Part shown: piece by piece, positions 43,634-53,200 of the stretch
Position numbering within the stretch: the first letter of the stretch is position 1
Layout of the letters: every line of letters begins with the position of its first letter
NCBI GenBank assembly: GCA_964035575.1
Contig: OZ037837.1
Location: 434,001-498,000, forward strand
Length of the DNA: 64,000 nucleotides
Direction: 5' to 3'
Source of the DNA: Rhynchopus sp. YZ270_cl-10
Taxonomy: Eukaryota > Euglenozoa > Diplonemea > Diplonemida > Diplonemidae
The notes under the pieces: model-generated
Database searches by the model: none
What the model was told of the DNA's origin: nothing
What the model saw: only the letters and a program-made list of their open reading frames with translations
Position numbers and translations under genes: made by a program

Positions 43634-45066
43634 CATACATTGAAATCCCCGGGAGTCGCGGAGACTCTCCACTGGTGTTTTCGAGAGTTTTAGCGATTAA
43701 AAAAAAAGAAAAAAAAATCGCGATTAATCGCGAATTTGTGAAAAACTCTCGAAAACTCTCCAATTTTAAAAAAAACTCTCCAAAACTCTCCAATACTCCC
43801 CGATTTTAAAAAAAAATACTCTCGAAAACTCTCCAATTTATAAAATAAAAATTTGCGATTAAAGGGGCCCCCCGAATAAGTTCTTTATTTGGGGGGTGGT
43901 TGCTCGAAGAATAAAAGAAGTTATTTGGAATCGAAGTTATTTGGGGGGGAAGTTATTTGGGCAAAAAACACCGTACCATATTTTTTTTTCGCCTGCGGCG
44001 CCATTTTATACTGCTTTTTTTTGCTCCGCAAAAAAAATATACAGTAGTACTGAGTACACTATCAGTTTGGAGGAAATTTTTGAAAAATAAAAAAGGAAGT
44101 GGAAGGGGGCGAAGTTATTCGGTAACTTTTTCGGCACCTAAAATCTGGAAAAAAAAGAAGTTATTTGGGAAAATGCCTATTATTTGGGGGGGGAACTTAT
44201 TCGGGGGGCCCCTATAATCGCGAATTTATGAAAAAATCTCGAAAACTGGGCCATCTATGAACGGGGAGAGATTTTTTCACAAGCTCTCACTACGTTCCGA
44301 GGGGGGTTTTGTACTTTAGTGGTGTGGCTGGCAACATGTATTCTGTGGTGGTCAAAAAAGTGCAATGTTCCTTCTCCAATGGATTTATTGGGTGTACTGC
44401 TATACTGGGACAATACGGTCAGATCACTCTTCAAACCACCTGGAAAAGTGCACGGCATCTAAAAATTTCCGCCTGCGGCGGGAAGCCTCGACCCGTTTTC
44501 ACCCTTTTCTTGTTCCTTATCCCCATATTTAAAATAGCCCTGCTTACATGTGGTGGTATGCTTCCCTGCTGGTATGGTGTACCATTTTTCGCCCAGAGTA
44601 ATTTAAGCGTAATTATATCTTAAACAGGTGTGGATAATTCCCAAGCGCGGAATTAACCCGTCGCATTTGTGATCGACCTGTGGGCTCGTTTGCTCATGTC
44701 CGCCACCACTGTGCCGCCTAAAGCCGCGAGGCTTATCACCCCTCTGTCGTGGTGGGTGCATTTTGCGAATCAATCGGTAGGTGTAATGTGAGTACGTAGA
44801 CTGAACGTGTGCCCAGGTAGGCACAGGTTAGATGCGGATAGCACCAGGTGTGCGCGGTTGTGTTTGGGGTAAAATGTTACAAAAAATCGCGATTTTACTC
44901 CCGGGGATTAATCGCGAATTTTGTCGCGATTAATCGCGAAAACTCTCCGTAAAAAAAAAAAAAAACACTCTCGAAAACTCTCGAAACCAAAAAAACACTC
45001 ACGGGGAGTTCGTTTTTTTTGATTTTTTGCCAAACTCCCCGTGACTCCCCGGGATTTCAATGTATG
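43634..45066. mobile_element. 1.43-kb TIR element, empty site present at 47907
   Basis: The ends are perfect 16-base inverted repeats (CATACATTGAAATCCC / GGGATTTCAATGTATG) flanked by GAATTT at 43628-43633 and 45067-45072. The copy of the host repeat at 47692-47953 has a single GAATTT (47907-47912) and no insertion, which defines both ends. Inside are many AAAACTCTCGAAAACTCTCC units, GCGATTAATCGC palindromes and the smaller foldback 43864-44213. No transposase is seen. Confidence 0.9.
43864..44213. mobile_element. 350-base foldback element with GAAGTTATTTGGGG repeats
   Basis: The ends are inverted copies of GGGGCCCCCCGAATAAGTTC. The interior has several AAGTTATTTGGG units and a copy of the GCCTGCGGCGCC short motif. 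It is nested inside the 43634-45066 element. Confidence 0.75.
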
Positions 45067-45400
45067 GAATTTACCTTTTTTTGACTTGAAATACAAAGCC
45101 CTCTCGTGAACAGTGTATCCTGTTACCTGACCAGTACACCAGGGTGCCTCACCGTGCGGTTCTACATCCATTTAGATGTCACATCTATGGAGCGTGCAGC
45201 ACAGCGAACATCAAGACTGCCGACGAGAGGTGAAATAAGTCAAACAGCGAATTCCCGCGGGTTTGAGTTGGAAGCTGTGTTACAACCTATCGATATCCAC
45301 TTGAACCATTACACAAGGAGTCGCAAGAAGATACGAGGACTAGCTGAGGGGAAGAGAAAGGAGAGGATATTTTGAAAGCATGTAAATACTTTTGAAGTGG

Positions 45401-45574
45401 GGACGGTGCGATGCACATGGGAAATAATAAAAACCCGTTCGTCTTTTGTTTAGTTGGTACGCTACCCACGTCATATGCATGGGTAGGGAAAATTGGGCCA
45501 GTAATACAAAAAGAAGAAAACTTGTACAATGAATGACGCACTAGTATTAGGGATATTGCTAACCATCGCCCCAC
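45401..45574. other. Short gene-free stretch before the satellite
   Basis: 45430-45478 matches 6388-6435. Nothing else is recognised. Confidence 0.5.
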
Positions 45575-47521
45575 GGTACTATGGTACTGTGGTACTATGG
45601 TACTATGGTACTATGGTACTATGGTACTATGGTACTATGGTACTATGGTACTATGGTACTATGGTACTATGGTACTATGGTACTATGGTACTATGGTACT
45701 ATGGTACTATGGTACTATGGTACTATGGTTCTATGGTTCTATGGTACTATGGTACTATGGTACTATGGTACTATGGTACTATGGTACTATGGTACTATGG
45801 TACTATGGTACTATGGTACTATGGTACTATGGTACTATGGTACTATGGTTCTATGGTTCTATGGTACTATGGTACTATGGTACTATGGTACTATGGTACT
45901 ATGGTACTATGGTACTATGGTACTATGGTACTATGGTACTATGGTACTATGGTTCTATGGTTCTATGGTACTATGGTACTATGGTACTATGGTACTATGG
46001 TACTATGGTACTATGGTACTATGGTACTATGGTACTATGGTACTATGGTACTATGGTACTATGGTACTATGGTACTATGGTACTATGGTACTATGGTACT
46101 ATGGTACTATGGTACTATGGTACTATGGTACTATGGTACTATGGTACTATGGTACTATGGTACTATGGTACTATGGTACTATGGTACTATGGTACTATGG
46201 TACTATGGTACTATGGTACTATGGTACTATGGTACTATGGTACTATGGTACTATGGTACTATGGTACTATGGTACTATGGTACTATGGTACTATGGTACT
46301 ATGGTACTATGGTACTATGGTACTATGGTACTATGGTACTATGGTACTATGGTACTATGGTACTGTGGTACTATGGTACTATGGTACTATGGTACTATGG
46401 TACTATGGTACTATGGTACTATGGTACTATGGTACTATGGTACTATGGTACTATGGTACTATGGTACTATGGTACTATGGTACTATGGTACTATGGTACT
46501 ATGGTACTATGGTACTATGGTACTATGGTACTATGGTACTATGGTACTATGGTACTATGGTACTATGGTACTATGGTACTATGGTACTATGGTACTATGG
46601 TACTATGGTACTATGGTACTATGGTACTATGGTACTATGGTACTATGGTACTATGGTACTATGGTTCTATGGTTCTATGGTACTATGGTACTATGGTACT
46701 ATGGTACTATGGTACTATGGTACTATGGTACTATGGTACTATGGTACTATGGTACTATGGTACTATGGTACTATGGTACTATGGTACTATGGTACTATGG
46801 TACTATGGTACTATGGTACTATGGTACTATGGTACTATGGTACTATGGTACTATGGTACTATGGTACTATGGTTCTATGGTTCTATGGTACTATGGTACT
46901 ATGGTACTATGGTACTATGGTACTATGGTACTATGGTACTATGGTACTATGGTACTATGGTACTATGGTACTATGGTACTATGGTACTATGGTACTATGG
47001 TACTATGGTACTATGGTACTATGGTACTATGGTACTATGGTACTATGGTACTATGGTACTATGGTACTATGGTACTATGGTACTATGGTACTATGGTACT
47101 ATGGTACTATGGTACTATGGTACTATGGTACTATGGTACTATGGTACTATGGTTCTATGGTTCTATGGTACTATGGTACTATGGTACTATGGTACTATGG
47201 TACTATGGTACTATGGTACTATGGTACTATGGTACTATGGTACTATGGTACTATGGTACTATGGTACTATGGTACTATGGTACTATGGTACTATGGTACT
47301 ATGGTACTATGGTACTATGGTACTATGGTACTATGGTACTATGGTACTATGGTACTATGGTACTATGGTACTATGGTACTATGGTACTATGGTACTATGG
47401 TACTATGGTACTATGGTACTATGGTACTATGGTACTATGGTACTATGGTACTATGGTACTATGGTACTATGGTACTATGGTACTATGGTTCTATGGTTCT
47501 ATGGTACTATGGTACTATGGT
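45575..47521 (+). repeat. Satellite (GGTACTAT)n, about 243 units
   Basis: An almost perfect 8-base tandem array. The variant GGTTCTAT occurs only as adjacent pairs, at 45727, 45847, 45951, 46663, 46871, 47151 and 47487, all in register. A few GGTACTGT variants occur (45583, about 46365). Because 8 is not a multiple of 3, the array is open in all three plus frames, which explains the giant apparent ORFs. Confidence 0.98.
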
Positions 47522-47691
47522 CAGGCCATGGTTTCAGCCCCGGAGCAAGAGCCCCTCACGGGAGAAAGCTCAGGATCCCTTTTTTTTTCAAAAAAATCCC
47601 AAAATCCCGAAAGTTAGCAATATCCCTGATACTATACCTTACTTCACCTTCGGTTACCCTGACAGGGGGGGGTGAAGGAAGGTTGTTGAAA

Positions 47692-47953
47692 CTCAATTTC
47701 ATAATTTCATGTACTTTCCATTCAAAGCAGAAAGCACACAAAAGACGTTCAAAAAAGACAAAGAAATGATTGAGATAATTTCAATCGAAAGATGGGATTT
47801 TGTCCATCAGCGTCGTCTCCTCTTTTGTTGAATAACAAGAGGAGACGACTCATGCTAGACCGACAAAAATAAAAACACAAAATGTGATAGGAAGAAGAAG
47901 AAGAGGGAATTTACCTTTTTTTGACTTGAAATATAAAGCCCTCTCGTGAACAC
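47692..47953 (+). repeat. Repeat family B, copy 2 (empty site)
   Basis: Nearly identical to 43411-43633 plus the first bases after 45067. It carries the same hairpin (CGTCGTCTCCTCTT ... AAGAGGAGACGACTC) and single GAATTT and CAAAAGAC sites. Similarity ends after CTCTCGTGAACA. Confidence 0.9.
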
Positions 47954-47954
47954 C

Positions 47955-48205
47955 CCAAGTTTGACTTTTGGACAATTCAGACCCACAAGGTTTCGATAAA
48001 GACAATTCAGACCCACAAGGTTTACGATAAAGACACTTCAGAACCACAAGGTTTGCATTTTGGACAGTTCAACCCCACAAGGTTTGCACTTTGGACAGTT
48101 CAGACCTTGTGGGTCTGAACTGTCCAAAATGCAAACCTTGTGGTCTGAAGTGTCCAAAATTCAAACCTTGTAGTTCTGAACTGTCCAAAAGTCAAACCTT
48201 GTACG
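47955..48205. repeat. Foldback of tandem GACAGTTCAGACCCACAAGG units
   Basis: Seven or so units of the type TTGGACAGTTCAGACCCACAAGGTTTG point inward from both sides of a centre near 48106. The transcript of either strand could fold into a long imperfect hairpin. It begins at the point where family B similarity stops. Confidence 0.8.
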
Positions 48206-49073
48206 TGTTTTCTTCTTCTAAGGTGCTTGCTCTCCATACCTAGACCCTCGAATTTTTTTTCTTGACCCCATACATATGGGTGCATTTCGACGATTTGAGG
48301 CCATTCAAAGCAAAAGTTGGCACTTTTGAGCATCTGCGGGGGTCTAAAACACGGTTTTGCGTACACCACGCTGGATGATAGGGGTCACATGATAGGTCAC
48401 ATCATGTGGCCATATATCAAGTTACACCGCAAAAATCTACCAGACCCTGTCTTCGTGCACCTTTTTTCACCCACCCACACCCACACCTCCCCACCCATCC
48501 CTCACAGGATTACACCAAAATAATGAAAATTGGGTTTCAAGTACCCTGTTTCTCTCAGAAGTCAGTCACTGCTATTGCCGTTTAACCCAGGGAGCATAGC
48601 TAGTGCAAGAAATTCGACCTTTGGAGGAAAGTCTGTCCTCTGCTCGCGGAGGACGAGGCACGGTGGCAACACACCTTGGGAGAAAAGTCCCGGTGTGCGT
48701 GGATTGACTGATATATGAAGAAAAAAGAAGACAACATTATCATTGAAAGAATGGAGCAGGTGAGGGGGAAAAAGAAAGAGGGACACAGTTTCAATGAAGT
48801 ATTTTCATCAATGAAGAAAAAAAGTTTAAACTGCGGAAGACGCAAAACAAGCTCGCGAACAAAAAAAAGAGTTTTTTCTGGTAAGGGGGGAAAATAAAAC
48901 ATTACGAAAAAAACCTCCACTATCATTTTCGCAAGCTTCATTACCGTTTTTGGTTTTCTCCTCACAAGAAAAAGGTATGATTGTTTCTCTTTCTTTGTGA
49001 TTTTTTCTTTGTTGATTCTAAAAACGGGAGTGAGAATTTTTTTTTTTGAAAAATACTTTGTCTTTTTGTTTTA
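48206..49073. other. Gene-free stretch with dispersed repeat fragment
   Basis: 48585-48720 matches 2700-2785 (inverted) and shares GGGAGAAAAGTCCCGGTG and GACTGATATAT with the ends of the 14234-18133 element. No gene is supported. Confidence 0.5.
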
Positions 49074-49290
49074 TTTTCCCTTCCTTCAAAACTTCACACA
49101 ACTAACACTAGGGAAAAGCTTTTTGAATAAAAAATGAACGAAGCACAAAAACCAGCGCGTGTGGAAGAAAAAAGAAAAGGGAAGATATTTTTTTCTGATT
49201 CAAAGTGGTGTTTATGTTTTGGGCACGGGGCGGAGAATAAAATCTGTTTCGATAAAAGAAACGCAAGCTTTTTGTTTTATCTTGTTCACA
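49074..49290 (+). repeat. Dispersed repeat R1, internally deleted copy
   Basis: Starts TTTTATTTTCCCTTCCTTC, skips the central part and continues from AAAGCTTTTTGA to GTTTTATCTTGTTCAC. Confidence 0.8.
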
Positions 49291-49338
49291 AATAAAAAGT
49301 AGGGTACCTGCTTACAAAAGAAAAATTTTGTCGCAGGT

Positions 49339-49533
49339 CTAAAAGTTAATCGTCATCCCATACTTCTCAGGCGATGCTGGCAGCCGCACAGGGGAGGTTG
49401 TGAAAGAAGAGTCCTCTGTCTTAGCGATGTCCCATTTAATTTCGCTCTTGCGCGACCCTAACGGGTTCAGTGCTGAGAGAGGCGACGATACCCACATCGC
49501 CCCTAAGTCACCGTTCGATGGAAGGAAGTTCAT
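49339..49533 (-). CDS. Possible 3'-terminal exon or gene fragment
   Basis: A 64-codon open frame (MNFLPSNGDLGAMWVSSP ... YGMTINF) reads like ordinary protein, unlike the surrounding repeats. On the minus strand it is preceded by a pyrimidine-rich stretch ending CCCTCACCAG, a possible splice acceptor. No upstream exon can be identified because element S and a T-run follow. The family is unknown. Confidence 0.25.
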   Translation of the reverse strand: MNFLPSNGDLGAMWVSSPLSALNPLGSRKSEIKWDIAKTEDSSFTTSPVRLPASPEKYGMTINF

Positions 49534-49620
49534 CCCTGCCCCCAAATGCGCTGGTGAGGGAGGCCGCTGTGTCGGAAAAAGGGGGGGATTGAAAGTTTGT
49601 TTGTTTTTTTTGTTTTGTTT

Positions 49621-49684
49621 GATAAATTGTTGGAGTAGTGTAGTTGCCTCGGTTGTGTTGCCCACAGTTGTGCAATCTCCACTG
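49621..49684 (+). repeat. Short conserved element S, copy 3
   Basis: TTGTTGGAGTAGTGTAGTTG, CCTCGGTTGTGTTGCC and CAGTTGTGCAATCTCCACT in order, followed by a T-run. Confidence 0.7.
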
Positions 49685-49740
49685 TTTTTTTGTTGTGTCG
49701 ACAATCACCTGCTAGTGCAGGATCTGTACTCAATGTCGCC

Positions 49741-50281
49741 CGAAGGCTTTTTTTTTTTTTTTTTTTTTTTTTTGTTTTTGCTACTCTGTTTGTTTTTTGC
49801 ATTGTATTTCGCTGTCCAAAATTGATAAAAGACAAGACTCCTAGCGCAACATACCGCAATTGCCAGGCAAAAGGACTTTTGAATAACCTGCACTGTGTGG
49901 TCCTCGAAGAAGGATTCACCACGTTCCGAATCCTGTATTGATGTGGTATGTGTTGTGGGGATCACTTTGAGTAATACACAAAGCATGAAGCACGACATTA
50001 TCAAAAAAAGTTGACTTGAAATACAAAAGCCCGCTCGTGATCAGTGTACCTTTGGTACAATGACCGGCTGTACCGGGGGGTGAACACCCAACCATGCTCC
50101 TACATCCATTTCGTTCACATCTAATAAAATGTTTAGATGAACCGGCTCTTATATGCTTAGCCACTTCAATACAAATTAGATTCATATACTTTCAGTTTAC
50201 AGAACTGAAAGTATTTGAGAGGGTCAACACATGCACCAATCCAAAGTTATGTTACTATGACCAGACGCGGAGGCGACTCTT
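49741..50281. other. Gene-free stretch with family B fragment
   Basis: 50012-50115 carries AAGTTGACTTGAAATACAAA and CATCCATTT landmarks of family B. 49750-49773 is a long T-run. Confidence 0.55.
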
Positions 50282-53200
50282 TTACTCTTTTAGAGGGTGC
50301 CAGGTTTGGAAAAATTGCCCAATGGTTCCTATAATATCCCTATAGACAATAGAATCTGACTTCAGGTGACGCTGTGAAGATGTGCTGTAAATCAAATAAA
50401 AAGGAATAACAAAGCTGAAGACGTCCACACATACCTCGTCGTACTCATCGAGATCTGTTAGGATAAGGCGTATGGCCTGCCGCCTTCTCGTCGCTGTGTC
50501 AACAAACCCGTTTGCATACTCAGGAAACTCATCAATAATATACTTGAACTTCAATGCAGGGAGAAAGTACAGCTCGCAGTAGCTTAACAGTCTGCAGTCC
50601 GCCGGCTGCGGCACTCCCAACAAACATGAGATCTCACCCCAATACCCACCTTCATGCACCGTCTCCACCGCCTCACTATCAATGCTAGTGAATGCGCATC
50701 CTTTGTAGAAAAAATAAATACCGGTTTCGATCGGGTTAAATGGATCACCGCGTTCCAGCAGAAGTTCTCCTGGGGATCCTACCCTTAGAACCAAAGAGGA
50801 AATGAGTCTTGTGAGAAATTGTGGGTTTCGTGCGTTGTGGAGGACATCAATTTTGTCGAAAGCTTTGAGGTTGGAGAAGAAGGTGAGTTCCGCGGCGAGT
50901 TCGGCTGGGAGCTCTTCTTTTAGGTTTTCAAATTGGCCTTCGTAGACCTGTTGTGTCTTTGACCACAGCATGCGGTGGTAGCGGAGAATGTCAGCTGTGG
51001 TCTTTTCATCAAGACGACGATGTTCTGCAACGGCCACAACAGCGTCCAGGCGTTGCAGGAAGACTTCGTTGTGTGTCATCTTCATCGTGCTTTGTAAATA
51101 CGCAATCACCGTCGCGAAAATCGCAATCCCCAGCACCACATTCACAATACACAATAAGTGCTGTTTGTCCGTCTCCGGCCACCCCTGTCCATACCCTGCA
51201 AACCCCCGCAAAGCCCAATGCAAATGAATTATTACCCTCTCAAACGTTCCGGTTCCGTCATAATCGACTTCAAAATACTTTGAAATGCAACTCGCGTACG
51301 TCTTCCCACGATAAGGGACTGACAAATCACAGTCGGTATCTCCCTTCGCTGTGCCCCACATGCACCCCATCCAGTACAATATGAATGCGAGCAACAGCAT
51401 GTTGTACACCAACTTCACCGCAACCGGGTGTACATCTGCTGCGTATGTCTCTTGTATCGCAATGACCTGAGAAGGAATACGCAGAACATTCATTAAACGG
51501 TTCACCCTGACCCATGGGTGCTGTGCGTATATACGGGGGTTGAAGGGCACCCAGAAGAGCTCCCAAGGAAGGCATGCTATGATGTCCGGGGCAAGCCAGG
51601 AAGAGACGTACATGGCAGCGATGTCGGTCATATTGGTCACTTTGATGCCTCGGTTGGTGGTGACTGGCTCGTAGAAGTTGAGGATGACGTCCCCGATGTG
51701 CGCGACGTCGCAAAGAGTACCCACAATTACAAAAATAATAACTGCTGTGGTGTAGTCGTCGTTTGGGTAGAATGCGCGAGCTGGGGTGATTGTGCATTCG
51801 AAAAAGATGGCGGCTAAGCGGAAGAGGTTCCAGGCTTCAGCGACACGGTGGCGCATGACGGAGAGGCCGCTGCTGTAAATATTGTCACTGTTCTTGTTGT
51901 GAAACCCTAGGTTGATACGGATCTGTTCTCGATCCCGCAAGGCCCGTGCCACGACCTGAGGGCGCATCTGTGAACTAACAGTTGATGCTAACGACGACGC
52001 CGGGGCCGCTATCGCCGTCACATTCAGTGCAGACTCGGTTTTCCTCCCGCTCATCAGCTTCGCAGAGTGCGACAAAGGATTTGGAATACTCATACTCAAC
52101 GCAGGGTTGTCTGGTGTCGCGATAAATGCCCCTCCCAACGGAAGCTGTGTAGTAACAAACTGTGCCCCGGCACGGTTCACTTGAAGTACCAAAGGGTCAT
52201 CTGAAGACCGCGCCCCGCTCTCCTCCTCAAGAAACGCAGCGCAGCAAGCATTGTAGAGGATCTGTGCCCAAGCGTCCGACTCATCCAGGTCGCTGTACTG
52301 CTGCAGCAGGTCTCTCGCAGACGCCCAGCAGCGGTCGGAAACGTAGCCCATTGCACGGAGGTACATCGGGTTCACATCGTCACTCAGGTGGACCAAGCCC
52401 TGTGAAGCTATCTTTGCAGGCAGCACGAAGACTGAGTCGTATGAGATAGGGCGCCATTGTGGTTTGGCTTCGGCCGCGATTCTTGTGGAAGCGCTGTCGC
52501 CGCTTCGTAGAGAACACATCGAAGAAGATATCCGTGTAGGCACGGAGCCTGCGGAAGAACTGACCGATTCTTTCTGGACACCACGGCGTGCACGCTTTGT
52601 TTCTCCGGTGGCAGAGCTGATGTCTGAGGTGTGCAATGCATTTGTTCGTTGTGCGGTCACCAGATCTGCGTCGGCAACTACACGAAGTTTGTGTAAATGC
52701 GCAACCACTGCAAGACACTCTGCACGTACACGAACAGTAGAATGCGCGAGCTCCTCTCCACGGTGCTCGACACATACCCCTTCGCCTTTGCAGAGTCCGA
52801 TGCCGAAGCTCCATTTGTCAAATACCTTGACCAGCGTCACAGCACACCCAAGGCAGTCCGAGAGAGACGCCCCGACGCACCACCGTGCAACAAAACGATC
52901 CGAATTAACCGATTCCACAACGCCATTTGCCCGCTCGACTGCCATCGTAAAGGAAGCAATGCCCTCTCGGAACTTCCGTGTCTCGACTTCATCAATGTGA
53001 AATACCAGGAAGACAAACACTTTGGTTGGCGATACCGACACTCTGGTGTGCCCTTTTGTAAATTTCTTCGCACGACGGAGCTCATCCTCTGACACCGGGA
53101 AGGTGTCCAACGCAAGACTGCAACGATACTCCGCAGAATCCCTTGGGGACACCCGAGCAATCCGCTGTTTCATACAGGTCAACGTCTTGGCGCTTTCGGC

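Larger units (their letters stand above)
43411..45400 (+). repeat. Repeat family B, copy 1, filled by a 1.43-kb insertion
   Basis: 43411-43633 and 45067-45400 together match the other family B copies (47692-47953; 56135-57390). Landmarks are TTTCCATTCAAAGCAGAAAG, ACAAAAGACGTTCAAAAAAG, a CGTCGTCTCCTCTT hairpin, TTGACTTGAAATACAAAGCC, CAAGACTGCCGACGAG and GAAAGCATGTAAATACTTTT. It has no coding signal and its class is unknown. Confidence 0.85.

Noticed and set aside
45529-47769. Three overlapping plus-strand ORFs of 678-746 codons (MVLWYYGT repeats)
   Set aside because: They are the translation of the 8-base satellite, open in all three frames; not genes.
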